DNA of 64,000 nt from Bacilli bacterium (GCA_900771805.1 CAAGPL010000009.1:1-64000), one strand, 5' to 3'. Shown: positions 33,410 through 43,398, counted from the stretch's first letter. Notes: generated from the letters alone by a model not told the origin. Translations and numbers: made by a program.

Positions 33410-34075
33410 ATGAAACAAACAATACCTTTTGTTAAGGATATAAGTTTTAATTCTAAAATAGCAGAAATAACTAGTATTTCATTAGAACATAATTTAAAAA
33501 TGGAAAATGATGATTCAGTAGTAGGAACATTTGTCGTAAGTGGTAAGTATAAAGTAAATCAAATTAGTATAAATGAAGAAGAATTTAAAAAAGATATAAA
33601 TTTTGATATTACACTAGATGATAAATATGATTCATCTAAAGTAATTATAGATATTGATGATTTTTATTATGAAATTATAAATGAAGAATATTTAAGAGTT
33701 CATATAGATGTTTTAATTGATAATTTAACATATATAAAAAAAGAAGAAAAACCTGCTATACAGGAAGTAGAAAAAGAAACTTTAACAGAGCTTAAAACAA
33801 ATGAAAGACTAACGGATATTAAAGAAGAAAAATTAAATATTGTAAAACAAGAAGAACAACAATCAAAAATAGATATAAAAGATAATATAACAACTAATTT
33901 TTTTGATGAAAAAGAACAATATATTACATATAAAATTCATATTATAAGAGAAAATGAAACGATAAATTCAATTATAGAAAAATATAACGTTTCTAAAGAA
34001 GAATTAGAAAAATATAATAGTTTAGATAACATTGTTTTGGGTACAAAAATAATAATACCAATATCAAATGAATAA
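33410..34075 (+). CDS. spoVID: SpoVID-like spore coat morphogenetic protein
   Basis: 221 residues. An N-terminal SPOCS (DUF3794-like) beta domain (about 1-110, with VVGTFVVSGKYKVNQISI and LRVHIDVLI), an acidic linker, and a C-terminal LysM domain (about 175-220, YKIHIIRENETINSIIEKYNVSKEELEKYNSLDNIVLGTKIIIP). This is the architecture of SpoVID, which encases the spore with coat layers. It is shorter than the B. subtilis protein (575 residues), with a much reduced linker. The following gene is ysxE-like, as in B. subtilis. Start at ATG 33410 behind GGAGATG. Confidence 0.85.
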   Translation: MKQTIPFVKDISFNSKIAEITSISLEHNLKMENDDSVVGTFVVSGKYKVNQISINEEEFKKDINFDITLDDKYDSSKVIIDIDDFYYEIINEEYLRVHIDVLIDNLTYIKKEEKPAIQEVEKETLTELKTNERLTDIKEEKLNIVKQEEQQSKIDIKDNITTNFFDEKEQYITYKIHIIRENETINSIIEKYNVSKEELEKYNSLDNIVLGTKIIIPISNE

Positions 34076-35024
34076 TTTTTTAATAAGAAACGTTATTAAA
34101 AAGAAATGTAATAAGGTTAAAAAATATGAAATAAAAAAAGATGCTATAATATATACTGATTATTTTGATAAGAAATTTGTTGCAAAAAAAAATAATAGAT
34201 ATAATGACATATTAAATACTTATGATTATCTTAAATCAAGGGGATTTATATATATACCAAGGTTAGTTTTTGCAAATAAAGATGGTTATATTTATGAATA
34301 TGAAATAGAAACTAAAATGCCTAAAGAACAAAAAATAAGTGATTTAATTAAGATGGATGCTCTTCTTCATAATAAGACAGTTTATTATAAAGATATTTCA
34401 AAAGATGAAATAAAAGAAATATATGAAAAATTAAATAAAAAAATCGATAATACTTATTTATTTTATGATGATTTAATAAATGCTATAGAATCTAAAAAAT
34501 ATGCATCACCAGGAGAATATATGCTTTTAAGAAATTGTTCAGCAATATTTTCTTGTCTTAATTTTTCAAAGCATAGTCTTAAGATGTGGTATGACATAAT
34601 AATAAGTAAAAATAAAAAAAGAGAGGTATTTTTACATAATAATTTAGATGTTTCACATATAATAAGAAATAATGATAATGTGTTAATAAGCTGGGATAAT
34701 GCAACTGTTAATTTACCAATTTATGATTTTATAAGGTTATATAAAAAAGATTTTGATAAATATGATTTTAGTGAGCTATATAAAGAATATATTAAAAGAT
34801 TTCCTTTATTAGACGAAGAAAAAAAGTTAATGTTTACAATAATTTTTATACCTTGGAAAATAACTTTTACATCTTCTAGTTTTTTAGATACAAAAAATAT
34901 AGTTAGATTATGTAATTATCTTTTTATAACAGATAAACTATTTATGGAAAATGAGGCAAAAAATACCAAAGAACAAAATCATAATATCGATAAAAAGCAA
35001 AAAAACTTGGAACCTAACGCATAA
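34068..35024 (+). CDS. ysxE: YsxE-like spore coat protein (CotS kinase family)
   Basis: 318 residues, of the CotS/YsxE aminoglycoside-phosphotransferase-like fold. FVAKKNNRYNDILNTYDYLKSRGFIYIPRLVF is the N-lobe; the FLHNNLDVSHIIRNNDNVLISWDNAT catalytic-loop region is degenerate (HNNLD in place of H-x-D-x-x-x-x-N), so catalytic activity is doubtful. Overlaps spoVID by 8 bp. In B. subtilis spoVID-ysxE-valS is the same order, which makes the call strong. Long, basic C-terminal tail. Confidence 0.85.
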   Translation: MNNFLIRNVIKKKCNKVKKYEIKKDAIIYTDYFDKKFVAKKNNRYNDILNTYDYLKSRGFIYIPRLVFANKDGYIYEYEIETKMPKEQKISDLIKMDALLHNKTVYYKDISKDEIKEIYEKLNKKIDNTYLFYDDLINAIESKKYASPGEYMLLRNCSAIFSCLNFSKHSLKMWYDIIISKNKKREVFLHNNLDVSHIIRNNDNVLISWDNATVNLPIYDFIRLYKKDFDKYDFSELYKEYIKRFPLLDEEKKLMFTIIFIPWKITFTSSSFLDTKNIVRLCNYLFITDKLFMENEAKNTKEQNHNIDKKQKNLEPNA

Positions 35025-35126
35025 TATTAATGTTAGTATAGCTTGATAGAAAGTAATAAAACAAAAGGCTATAACTAGTATTAAATATTTTGTTAAACCT
35101 CCATTAAAAAAGTTATTAGTACGCAT
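34938..35126 (-). CDS. Possible small membrane protein, antisense to the ysxE 3' end
   Basis: 62 residues on the minus strand, beginning MRTNNFFNGGLTKYLILVIAFCFITFYQ, with two hydrophobic helices. AAAGGTGAT sits at the right distance before the ATG and a TATAAT lies further upstream on the same strand. The last about 28 codons run into the ysxE coding sequence. The N-terminus looks more protein-like than the overlap part. It may be real or may be a shadow of AT-rich antisense. Confidence 0.35.
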   Translation of the reverse strand: MRTNNFFNGGLTKYLILVIAFCFITFYQAILTLILCVRFQVFLLFIDIMILFFGIFCLIFHK

Positions 35127-35173
35127 AAGAATCACCTTTACAGTATTATATGTTATATAAAACTATTTGCTAG

Positions 35174-35201
35174 CCATATTTAATTAAATATGGTTTTTTT
35201 T
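35174..35201 (+). terminator. Terminator of spoVID-ysxE
   Basis: CCATATTTAA/TTAAATATGG (35174-35183 and 35184-35193), a perfect 20-bp palindrome, followed by T run. The inner AATT bases must form the loop. Confidence 0.8.
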
Positions 35202-35244
35202 ATAAAAACATGTTATTATAAGTATAAGATAAGGATGTGTTTAA

Positions 35245-35703
35245 ATGTTAGATAACAAGGGTTTTGCAGTTACTTCTGTTTTATATACTTTATTAATTGC
35301 ATTTTTACTTTTTTTAGGTGTATCACTTTCTATGCTTTCAACATCTAATAGTTTAATATCAAATATGAATAGAGATTTAACAGATAATTTATATGTTAAT
35401 GCTTATTTAAATATAGATAATAAAAATGATTTAAGTAATAGCTTACAAATAGTTAAAATACGTTATAATAAAGGAACTATTTATTGGCCACAAGATTTTT
35501 CTTATAAAAAGGATGGGTCAGTTTTAATATATAATAATTGTAATTCTGATGGAATTAAAATATTAATTGATGACCAAGTTGATAATGAAGTTTGTGGTGA
35601 GAAAAAGATTAATCCTAGTAGCATTAAAACTATGAAGATACTTGATACAAAACAAAATAAAAGTACCGAGTTAGATTTTAGAATTTTAAAAGAAGAAAAC
35701 TAA
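35245..35703 (+). CDS. Pilin-like membrane protein
   Basis: 152 residues. MLDNKGFAVTSVLYTLLIAFLLFLG is a class III (prepilin) signal: short basic-acidic leader ending in glycine, then a hydrophobic helix. Position 5 after the glycine is serine, not the usual glutamate, so it may be a minor or atypical pilin. The remainder is extracytoplasmic with two cysteines (NNCNSDG, EVCGEKK). Stands alone between ysxE and the valine T-box. AAGGATGTG precedes the ATG. Confidence 0.65.
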   Translation: MLDNKGFAVTSVLYTLLIAFLLFLGVSLSMLSTSNSLISNMNRDLTDNLYVNAYLNIDNKNDLSNSLQIVKIRYNKGTIYWPQDFSYKKDGSVLIYNNCNSDGIKILIDDQVDNEVCGEKKINPSSIKTMKILDTKQNKSTELDFRILKEEN

Positions 35704-35713
35704 TTAAAATATA

Positions 35714-35742
35714 TTGTTAAATTTTATTTAATTTGTTATACT
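35714..35742 (+). promoter_or_regulatory. Sigma-A promoter of the valS operon
   Basis: TTGTTA (35714-35719), 17-bp spacer, TATACT (35737-35742), right before the T-box leader. Confidence 0.75.
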
Positions 35743-35748
35743 ATTATT

Positions 35749-35980
35749 ATATTTTTTAAAAGCAATGAACAAGAGGAGTAGGCTGTTTATTTATTAAAGA
35801 GAGCAAGTATTTGGTGTAAGCTTGTATAAATAATTGTCGAAGGTAGCTTGCAAGCTTAATTATAGAAACTAAGTAAATAATTACGTATGCTGCGTTAAAG
35901 TAATAAGTGTATACTATATAGTATAAATTAAGGTGGTACCACGGTTATAATCGTCCTTTTTAATAAGGATGATTTTTTTT
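35749..35980 (+). promoter_or_regulatory. T-box riboswitch (tRNA-Val), with terminator
   Basis: The leader contains GAACAAGAGGAGTAGG at the base of stem I, a long stem I to about 35860, the 14-base T-box AAGGTGGTACCACGG (35930-35944), and a terminator hairpin (35949-35958 with 35965-35974) followed by T run. GTC at 35836-35838 in the stem I loop region is the best candidate specifier codon (valine), which fits valS downstream; GTA in the same area cannot be excluded. Uncharged tRNA-Val would stabilise the antiterminator and switch the operon on. Confidence 0.9.
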
Positions 35981-35999
35981 ATTTAAAGAGGTGATTAAA

Positions 36000-36398
36000 A
36001 TGGATTTAAAATTGATAATTATTCCTCCAGATAATGCGTTAAATAATGATATTTATTCATATAAGCTTGATACTGGAGAATATCATGATATAGTACTATT
36101 TAATTATTGTAATAAAAATAAATTAGAATATAATGATATATTAACTTTAGCAAAAAATGAATATGTAATTATAAATACTGTTAATAATGATTATATAGTG
36201 TTTGCACCTGATAATTTATCAGAAAGACAATTGTTATATATAAAGTATTTATTTGATAGTGTTAAAGATATTAATATGAAATTAGCATTTGTAGGTAGTA
36301 AATTTAACAATGTTGGTAAAATATCATGTTATGATGACATTTTAAATATATATAATAATCTTAATCAAAAAGAAGGGAATGATATAAATGTTAGATAA
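36000..36398 (+). CDS. Unknown protein of the valine T-box operon
   Basis: 132 residues, soluble, no signal peptide. Two-part alpha/beta look: MDLKLIIIPPDNALNNDIYSYKL and KLAFVGSKFNNVGKISCYDDIL. No family recognised. It lies between the T-box terminator and valS and overlaps valS by 11 bp, so it is under tRNA-Val control and is coupled to valS. Start at ATG 36000 behind AGAGGTGAT. Confidence 0.75.
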   Translation: MDLKLIIIPPDNALNNDIYSYKLDTGEYHDIVLFNYCNKNKLEYNDILTLAKNEYVIINTVNNDYIVFAPDNLSERQLLYIKYLFDSVKDINMKLAFVGSKFNNVGKISCYDDILNIYNNLNQKEGNDINVR

Positions 36399-38946
36399 AA
36401 AATATGATCATATAAAAGTTGAAGAAGGAAAGTATGCATCATGGCTTAAACATAATTATTTTAAAGCAGGAGATTTAACAAAAGAAGCTTTTTCAATTGT
36501 TATACCACCACCTAATGTAACTGGTAAATTACATTTAGGCCATGCTTGGGATACAACACTTCAAGATATTATAATTCGTTATAAAAAAATGGACGGGTAT
36601 GATGCTTTATGGCTTCCAGGAATGGATCATGCAGCGATTGCAACCGAAGTAAAGGTAGTAGATAGACTTAAAAAAGAAGGAATAAATAAGCGTGATTTAG
36701 GACGTGCGGGATTCTTATCCAAAGCTTGGGAGTGGAAGGATGAGTATGCAAAAACCATTAGAAGTCAGTGGGCTAAACTTGGTCTTGCTCTTGATTATTC
36801 AAGGGAGCGTTTTACTCTTGATGAGGGGTTAAATGACGCTGTAAACGAAGTATTTGTTAAGTATTATAATGAAGGAATAATATATAGAGGAGAGAGAATA
36901 ATAAACTGGGATCCAGTTCAAAAAACAGCTCTTTCTAATGAAGAAGTTATATATAAAGATATACCTGGTGCGTTTTATCACATTAAATACTTTATAGAAG
37001 GTAGTGATAAATATCTAGAAGTTGCAACAACAAGACCAGAGACATTGTTTGGAGATACTGCGGTTGCAGTTAATCCTAATGATGATAGATATAATAAATT
37101 AATTGGTAAAAACGTTATATTACCTATCGTTAATAAGCCAATTCCAATTGTTGGTGATCCTCATGCTGATATAGAATTTGGTACAGGGGTTGTTAAAATA
37201 ACTCCAGCACACGATCCAAATGACTTTGAAGTTGGTAATCGTCATAATTTAGAGAGAATAGTAGTTATGAATGAAGATGCTACTATGAATAGTAATGCCG
37301 GTAAATATGCTGGTATGGATAGATTTTCTTGCCGCGATGCTTTAATTCGTGATTTAAAAGAAGAAGGGCTACTTATTAAAATAGAAGAGATGACTCATAG
37401 TGTAGGACACTCTGAAAGAACAGGCGTTATGGTTGAACCTTATCTTTCTAAACAATGGTTTGTTAAAATGAGAGCTTTAGCAGATAAAGTGTTAGAAAAT
37501 CAAAAAGATGAAGTTAATAAAGTTAACTTTATACCACCTCGCTTTGAAAAAATTATGAATCATTGGATGGAAATAACTTATGACTGGTGCATATCAAGAC
37601 AGTTATGGTGGGGACATCAAATTCCAGCTTGGTATAAGGGTGATAAAGTATACGTTGGAAAAGAATCTCCTAAAGAAGATGGATGGATTCGTGATGAAGA
37701 TGTTTTAGATACTTGGTTTTCATCAGCTCTATGGCCATTTAGTACACTTGGCTGGCCAAATAAGACAGATGATTTAAAAAGATATTTTCCAAATGATGTT
37801 TTAGTAACAGGCTATGATATAATTCCTTTTTGGGTTAATAGAATGGTATTTCAATCACTTAAGCTAACTGGTAAAAGACCATTTAAAGACTGCTTAATAC
37901 ACGGACTTATTCGTGATAAAGAAGGAAGAAAAATGTCTAAATCATTAGGCAATGGAATAGATCCAATGGATGTTATAGATAACTACGGAGCAGACTCACT
38001 TAGATGGTTTATAACAACTAATTCAGCACCTGGTCAAGATTTAAGATACGATGAAGATAAAGTTAAATCTACATGGAATTTCATTAACAAAATATGGAAT
38101 GCATCAAGATATGTTTTAATGAATACAGAAGATTTAAAAGAAATAGACTTATCAAACTTAACTTCTAGTGATAAATGGATTTTAACTAAGCTTAATAAAA
38201 CAATTAAAAATGTAAGAAAAAACATGGATAAATATGACTTTAACATAGTAGGTAAAGAATTATATAAATTTATTTGGGAAGATTTTTGCGATACATATAT
38301 AGAATATAGTAAGGTATCAAGTGATAATATATCTACTAAGTCTTGCTTAATTTTAGTTTTAACAGATATTATAAAAATGCTTCATCCATTTATGCCTTAT
38401 GTAACTGATGAGATATATAATTCATTACCGGTTAAAGATAGCGAAAATATAATATTATCAAGTTATCCTAAATACAATAAAGATATGATATATAAAGATG
38501 AAGAAAAAGAAATTGATATTTTAATAGAAGTAATTTCTAAATTACGTAATATAAAATTAGAAAATAATATACCAAAAGGTTTTGGTCTTATTAATAAGTT
38601 TGAAAAAGAATATAAAGATATAATAGACAAAAATACTGAAATATTGACAAGACAATTAAAGTGTGATATTATATTATCTTCATTTGAAGGAGCAACAGAA
38701 AGCAGTGCATTGTTCCCATATGGTAGTATTGTATTATGTTATCAAGGATTAAAAAGTACTAAAGAAGAAAAAGAAGCTTTAGAAAAAGAAAAAGAAAGTT
38801 TAATATCAAGTATTGAAAGAAGAAGAAAATTACTTTCAAACGAAGGATATGTTAAAAATGCTCCTGAAAAAATAGTTAATTCTGAAAGAGAAAAACTAAA
38901 AGATGAGGAAAGTAAACTTAAAACTTTAGAAGAAAAGTTAAGATAG
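36388..38946 (+). CDS. valS: Valyl-tRNA synthetase
   Basis: 852 residues. Class Ia motifs PPNVTGKLHLGHAWD (HIGH) near residue 45 and GRKMSKSLGNG (KMSKS) near 515. An editing domain with VATTRPETLFGDTAV lies between, the anticodon-binding helices follow, and the C-terminal coiled coil (about 790-850) is typical of ValRS. Attaches valine to tRNA-Val and hydrolyses mischarged threonine. Controlled by the upstream T-box. Confidence 0.98.
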   Translation: MLDKKYDHIKVEEGKYASWLKHNYFKAGDLTKEAFSIVIPPPNVTGKLHLGHAWDTTLQDIIIRYKKMDGYDALWLPGMDHAAIATEVKVVDRLKKEGINKRDLGRAGFLSKAWEWKDEYAKTIRSQWAKLGLALDYSRERFTLDEGLNDAVNEVFVKYYNEGIIYRGERIINWDPVQKTALSNEEVIYKDIPGAFYHIKYFIEGSDKYLEVATTRPETLFGDTAVAVNPNDDRYNKLIGKNVILPIVNKPIPIVGDPHADIEFGTGVVKITPAHDPNDFEVGNRHNLERIVVMNEDATMNSNAGKYAGMDRFSCRDALIRDLKEEGLLIKIEEMTHSVGHSERTGVMVEPYLSKQWFVKMRALADKVLENQKDEVNKVNFIPPRFEKIMNHWMEITYDWCISRQLWWGHQIPAWYKGDKVYVGKESPKEDGWIRDEDVLDTWFSSALWPFSTLGWPNKTDDLKRYFPNDVLVTGYDIIPFWVNRMVFQSLKLTGKRPFKDCLIHGLIRDKEGRKMSKSLGNGIDPMDVIDNYGADSLRWFITTNSAPGQDLRYDEDKVKSTWNFINKIWNASRYVLMNTEDLKEIDLSNLTSSDKWILTKLNKTIKNVRKNMDKYDFNIVGKELYKFIWEDFCDTYIEYSKVSSDNISTKSCLILVLTDIIKMLHPFMPYVTDEIYNSLPVKDSENIILSSYPKYNKDMIYKDEEKEIDILIEVISKLRNIKLENNIPKGFGLINKFEKEYKDIIDKNTEILTRQLKCDIILSSFEGATESSALFPYGSIVLCYQGLKSTKEEKEALEKEKESLISSIERRRKLLSNEGYVKNAPEKIVNSEREKLKDEESKLKTLEEKLR

Positions 38947-38967
38947 TAAAATTAGGAGGTTTTTGTT

Positions 38968-39357
38968 ATGATGTATTGTATGGAAAGTTTAGCTAAAAGA
39001 AATTCTTTAAATGATGATATGGAAAAAGAATTTTATGATAAATTTTTAGCTAAATATGAAGATGAAGACATTGATGATATTGTTATTGCTTGTGATATAA
39101 CTGATAATGAGTTTTTAATTGAATGTATTTATGGTTCTAAATTCAAAGTTTCAGATAATAATAATGAAAAATATAATGAAATAAAAAGATATTTTGATAT
39201 AGTTCAATTCTTTATATCTCTTGGAATAATAAAATGTGATGAAAAAACTTTAAGAGTATTTATAAATACTGAAAGACTTAGAAAGTTTAAAGAAGATGTT
39301 TATAAAGAAGATGAAAAAAGTATTGGTAATGCTTATACAAAAAAAGGGCTTAAATAA
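38968..39357 (+). CDS. Unknown protein downstream of valS
   Basis: 129 residues, acidic, soluble. Pattern of alternating helices and strands (EDIDDIVIACDITDNEFLIECIYGSKFKV, YFDIVQFFISLGII); four cysteines scattered. No family recognised. AGGAGG eight bases before the ATG. Same operon as valS (21-bp gap), followed by a terminator. Confidence 0.75.
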   Translation: MMYCMESLAKRNSLNDDMEKEFYDKFLAKYEDEDIDDIVIACDITDNEFLIECIYGSKFKVSDNNNEKYNEIKRYFDIVQFFISLGIIKCDEKTLRVFINTERLRKFKEDVYKEDEKSIGNAYTKKGLK

Positions 39358-39370
39358 AAGCCTTTTTTTT
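39342..39370 (+). terminator. Terminator of the valS operon
   Basis: GGCTT/AAGCC (39347-39351 and 39358-39362) extended by a G-T and A-T pairs, then T run; the left arm lies at the gene end. Confidence 0.75.
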
Positions 39371-39429
39371 GTACCTATTTTATATAATATATGATATAAT
39401 AATTATTATGATAATAAGGATGTGTGAAT

Positions 39430-42400
39430 ATGAAATTAAAGGAATATTTAAATAAAAATAAATTTTTAAAATATAGCCTAATGTCTTTAAGTGGACTTTT
39501 AGTTTTTATAATATTTTTCACATTTTTAATTAATAATAATATTCTTAAGTTAAGAGGCGAAGTATATAATTTAAAGGATAATAATGGGGTTTTACAATTT
39601 GAAATGAATGATGTTAAAGATTCTATAAAAGATGGTAAAACTTATATAGATATTGGTATGGAAGATACTAAAACAATTAAGTTAATAGCTGACTTTAATG
39701 ATACTGAAAGTGATAATAAAAAAATAGAATTTGAAATTGATGAAGGTTTAGTATATCGTTCTTATCCAACTCTTAATGTTATTGATAATGATATAGAAAC
39801 TCAAATAAAAGAAAGTGATAATTTATATACAGCAGTAAAAAAAGTAGAAAGACCAATTATAGAGGATCATTTATCTACACCTTCTGATATTTGGAAAAAA
39901 AGTGCTTATGGAAAGCTTACTTATTATATAAATAGTAATGTATCTAAAATAGAGATAAATATAAATATAAAAATAGATCAACTTAAGTTCTATGAAAATA
40001 AGTTTATTGATGGTGCTATTAAAGTAAAGGCTTATAATAATGACAAAAACGTAGGTTCTATTGAAAAAAATGTTTTATATAATGGGAATGATAAATTTTC
40101 TATTAAAACAGTCCTTAGTACTGTTAATGGGTATACTCCTAAAATAGTTCCTTCTACTGATAAAAATTCATATGGATTAACTTATTCTATAAATAATTAT
40201 GCAAAATATGATTTTTCAAATGGTAGCGCAACTTATATTCCTTATTTTAAAAAGAAAATATATAAAATATATCTTCCTGAAAAAACAACATTTGACATTA
40301 ATGATCCTAATTGTTTTGTTAATACTTCATCCATATATAAACCTGATAGTGTTAGTTATGATGAAAGTCTTAATTTAGTTACAGTAACTTATAATTCTTA
40401 TAAACCAATAAATTATGGTATAAATGTAAAATATAAAGTAGATTCAACTGATAAATATGGCATTTATACTGCTAAAGAAAAATCTAGTGTATCTTATGAA
40501 CTTTATGATGGAAAAATAATAGAAAACGTAGCAGGTGATAAGTTTAGTGTAGAAATTATAGATCCTAAATTAGTATCTCAAAAATTAAATGTAACAGCAT
40601 CTGATGTATATGAAGATGATAATGATGAAACATATATATTTGGTCCTATTTTTTTAATAGATAATAAAATTAGTTATGCAAATATTGAAGATACAGTTTT
40701 AGAATATAAAATAGATTCTAATTATGAAGCAGTTAAAGTAACATTTCCAAAACCACGTAATAGTAGAATATATGATTTATATTATAAAACAAACAAAAAT
40801 GATAATTGGAAAAAATATGAAAAAATAAATAATAATACAACTTTATTTACTATTTCTAAATATGATGTTGCTTTAGAAGAAGATGAATATTTTACTAGAG
40901 TAAAAGCAACTATTAGTGATTTTGAAAGTGGTTATTCATCAAGTGAGGCTGCACCAAAGAGAAATGATAATGCAACAGTATATGGTAATTTAAAAAGTAA
41001 TTATAAAGAAGCAAAAGTAGATTTTTATACATATATTAAAAATGAAGATTATGATGTATGTTATGATGATATTTCAAATGACAGTTGTAAGTCATGGAAT
41101 CATTTAAGTGGTAAAGTTATTTATACTAATGAAAATATAGCAGTACCAATGGCAAGCAATGTTTTATTTAAATTTGATAAAATGTCAGTTTCAAATGGTG
41201 ATAACTTTATAATTAATGGAACTTTAAAATTATTTACTATTTATCCATATGAAACAAGATTATATTTAGATAATACTAAAATATATTTAAGACAGCCTAA
41301 AGGATTAACTGTTAGTTTATCAAGTTTAAAAATAACAAATGAAATTGGTAAAAAATTAGATATACCTAGTGAAAATATAAAAAAGATGACAAATAATAAT
41401 GGTGATATAATTTATGTTATTGATACTAATTATATGGTAGGTGGTTATTTTACATCTAAATTAAACGTAAAAAATTTAAATATAGAAGTAAAATATAACG
41501 TAAATAATGATTGTGATATTTCAAATATAAGATTAAATGAATTATTAACATGGGGAAGTGATAATTATAACTATAGTAAAATTAATACCATAGTTGATAT
41601 TCATGATATGAATTCAAATGGAAAAACAGATGATAGAATATTTGATACTTCAAGTCAAGCTATTTCTATTTTGCAATCTAAAAGTGTGGTATTATCTACT
41701 AGTATAGAAAAAGAAGGAGAAATATCATTACCTTATGATCCTGAAAATAAAGATACTATTTTAAATTTATATTCTAAAGATTCATTTAGCTATAATATAA
41801 ATATTAAAAATAATACTGATGGAGAAGTAAAAGATTATATTTTATATTTACCTATACCTAAAAGTGAATATAATTTTGGATCTAAATTTCAGGATGAAGC
41901 TTTTACTTGGAATATGAAATTAACAAAAAAGCCTAAATTACCAGATGGATATAAAGTATTATATGCTATTAATAAAACTAAATCAAAATCTATATCTTAT
42001 GATGATTTAACATACGTAAGTGATATAAAAGATGAAGATTTAAAAGATGTTATAATGGTAAAAATTATATCTAATAAAAAATTACTTAAAGGAGAAAAAC
42101 AGAAATTAAATATTTCTTTAAGTTCATCTGAGTCTAGAGCTTCAAGTATAGAAAAATTAGGTAGTATAAATATATGGAATCCGTTATCAATTTTAAATAC
42201 AACTAGTATATCTGGTGAATTTAAAGGAAATAAGGTTGCAACAAAATTATTGTTTCCTGAGTTATCTGGAAGAATATTTCTTGATAATAATTTAAATGGT
42301 ATTTATGATGAAGATATTGATAAAATAGTGTCAGCATCTAAAATAGAATTATATAAACTTAAAGATGATAATTTATATGAACTAATCTCTTTAGATGGTG

Positions 42401-43317
42401 ATATTTTAATAGATAATAAAACAGGTCAATATTATATTAATGATTCTAAGTATTTAAATGAAGGAATTTACGCATTAAAGTTTACTTTACCTGATGAATA
42501 TAATATTTTAGAAAATAACGTAATTGATAAATCTGGATGGATAAAAAATATTAAGGTAAATGGAATGCCTATTAATAACTTAAATGTTCCTTTATTAAAA
42601 TATGATTTAGATTTTAATATAATAAAAGAAGAAATAGTTGCAAAAGATGAATCAGCTTTAATATCTATAAATAATATATTACCTAGTTATTTTGATATTA
42701 TAAAAGATGATATAAAAGCTTATTCTTGGAAGGTTAATGAAAATTATACTGATTATGTTGAAATAGAAGATAATAATGATTATAAAACAATTGTAAAAGG
42801 TTTAAAAGAAATTAATCAAGCACTACTTGAAGTAACTATTAATGATAAATATGGTAAAAAATTAACTAAGAATTTTTATGTTACTGTAAAAGAAGATGTA
42901 AAACCAGTTATAGAAGCTAGTGATGTATCACTATTTGTTAATGATAGGTTTGAATATGAAAAATATATAAAAGAAGCATATGATTATAAAAATAGTAAAA
43001 TATTACTTGATTTTAAATTAAATGGTAATGCAACATATCAAACAGATGCTGTAATAGAAAATGGTATAGTAACAAAAGAAGGAACATATAAAATAAAATA
43101 TACTGTAAGTGATAGATATGGAAATTATGGATATAAAGAAATTAATTTATATGTTAAAAAGAAGACTATTAATGATGTTATAAATGATTCTATTAATACA
43201 ATAACTAATCCAAAAACTTATGATAATATATTTACATATGTATATATATTAATAGGTTCAGCACTTACTATTACTTTGATAATTTTTAATTTTATAAAAC
43301 AAAAAGAACAAGACTAA
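39430..43317 (+). CDS. Giant surface protein with SdrD-B-like and Ig-like domains
   Basis: 1295 residues. An N-terminal signal-anchor (about 15-35), a long beta-rich ectodomain, an SdrD B-like domain (about 955-1050, SGRIFLDNNLNGIYDEDIDKIV), then two Ig-like units, the last of DUF5011 type (KPVIEASDVSLFVNDRFEYEKY to DRYGNYGYKEINLYV). A C-terminal transmembrane helix (about 1263-1285) and basic tail anchor it. No LPxTG sortase motif, so it is held by its membrane helices. AAGGATGTG precedes ATG 39430; the GTG at 39424 is in the binding site. Likely adhesin or cell-surface scaffold (inference). Confidence 0.8.
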   Translation: MKLKEYLNKNKFLKYSLMSLSGLLVFIIFFTFLINNNILKLRGEVYNLKDNNGVLQFEMNDVKDSIKDGKTYIDIGMEDTKTIKLIADFNDTESDNKKIEFEIDEGLVYRSYPTLNVIDNDIETQIKESDNLYTAVKKVERPIIEDHLSTPSDIWKKSAYGKLTYYINSNVSKIEININIKIDQLKFYENKFIDGAIKVKAYNNDKNVGSIEKNVLYNGNDKFSIKTVLSTVNGYTPKIVPSTDKNSYGLTYSINNYAKYDFSNGSATYIPYFKKKIYKIYLPEKTTFDINDPNCFVNTSSIYKPDSVSYDESLNLVTVTYNSYKPINYGINVKYKVDSTDKYGIYTAKEKSSVSYELYDGKIIENVAGDKFSVEIIDPKLVSQKLNVTASDVYEDDNDETYIFGPIFLIDNKISYANIEDTVLEYKIDSNYEAVKVTFPKPRNSRIYDLYYKTNKNDNWKKYEKINNNTTLFTISKYDVALEEDEYFTRVKATISDFESGYSSSEAAPKRNDNATVYGNLKSNYKEAKVDFYTYIKNEDYDVCYDDISNDSCKSWNHLSGKVIYTNENIAVPMASNVLFKFDKMSVSNGDNFIINGTLKLFTIYPYETRLYLDNTKIYLRQPKGLTVSLSSLKITNEIGKKLDIPSENIKKMTNNNGDIIYVIDTNYMVGGYFTSKLNVKNLNIEVKYNVNNDCDISNIRLNELLTWGSDNYNYSKINTIVDIHDMNSNGKTDDRIFDTSSQAISILQSKSVVLSTSIEKEGEISLPYDPENKDTILNLYSKDSFSYNINIKNNTDGEVKDYILYLPIPKSEYNFGSKFQDEAFTWNMKLTKKPKLPDGYKVLYAINKTKSKSISYDDLTYVSDIKDEDLKDVIMVKIISNKKLLKGEKQKLNISLSSSESRASSIEKLGSINIWNPLSILNTTSISGEFKGNKVATKLLFPELSGRIFLDNNLNGIYDEDIDKIVSASKIELYKLKDDNLYELISLDGDILIDNKTGQYYINDSKYLNEGIYALKFTLPDEYNILENNVIDKSGWIKNIKVNGMPINNLNVPLLKYDLDFNIIKEEIVAKDESALISINNILPSYFDIIKDDIKAYSWKVNENYTDYVEIEDNNDYKTIVKGLKEINQALLEVTINDKYGKKLTKNFYVTVKEDVKPVIEASDVSLFVNDRFEYEKYIKEAYDYKNSKILLDFKLNGNATYQTDAVIENGIVTKEGTYKIKYTVSDRYGNYGYKEINLYVKKKTINDVINDSINTITNPKTYDNIFTYVYILIGSALTITLIIFNFIKQKEQD

Positions 43318-43339
43318 AATTTTAAGTTTTGTTCTTTTT
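43302..43339 (+). terminator. Terminator of the giant surface protein gene
   Basis: 14-bp stem with one G-T pair (43302-43315 with 43325-43338), 9-base loop, T-rich end. It begins in the last codons. Confidence 0.85.
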
Positions 43340-43398
43340 CTTGATTATTATAATAATTTAATATATACTTTTATTTAGGAAAAGGATAGTGTTATATT

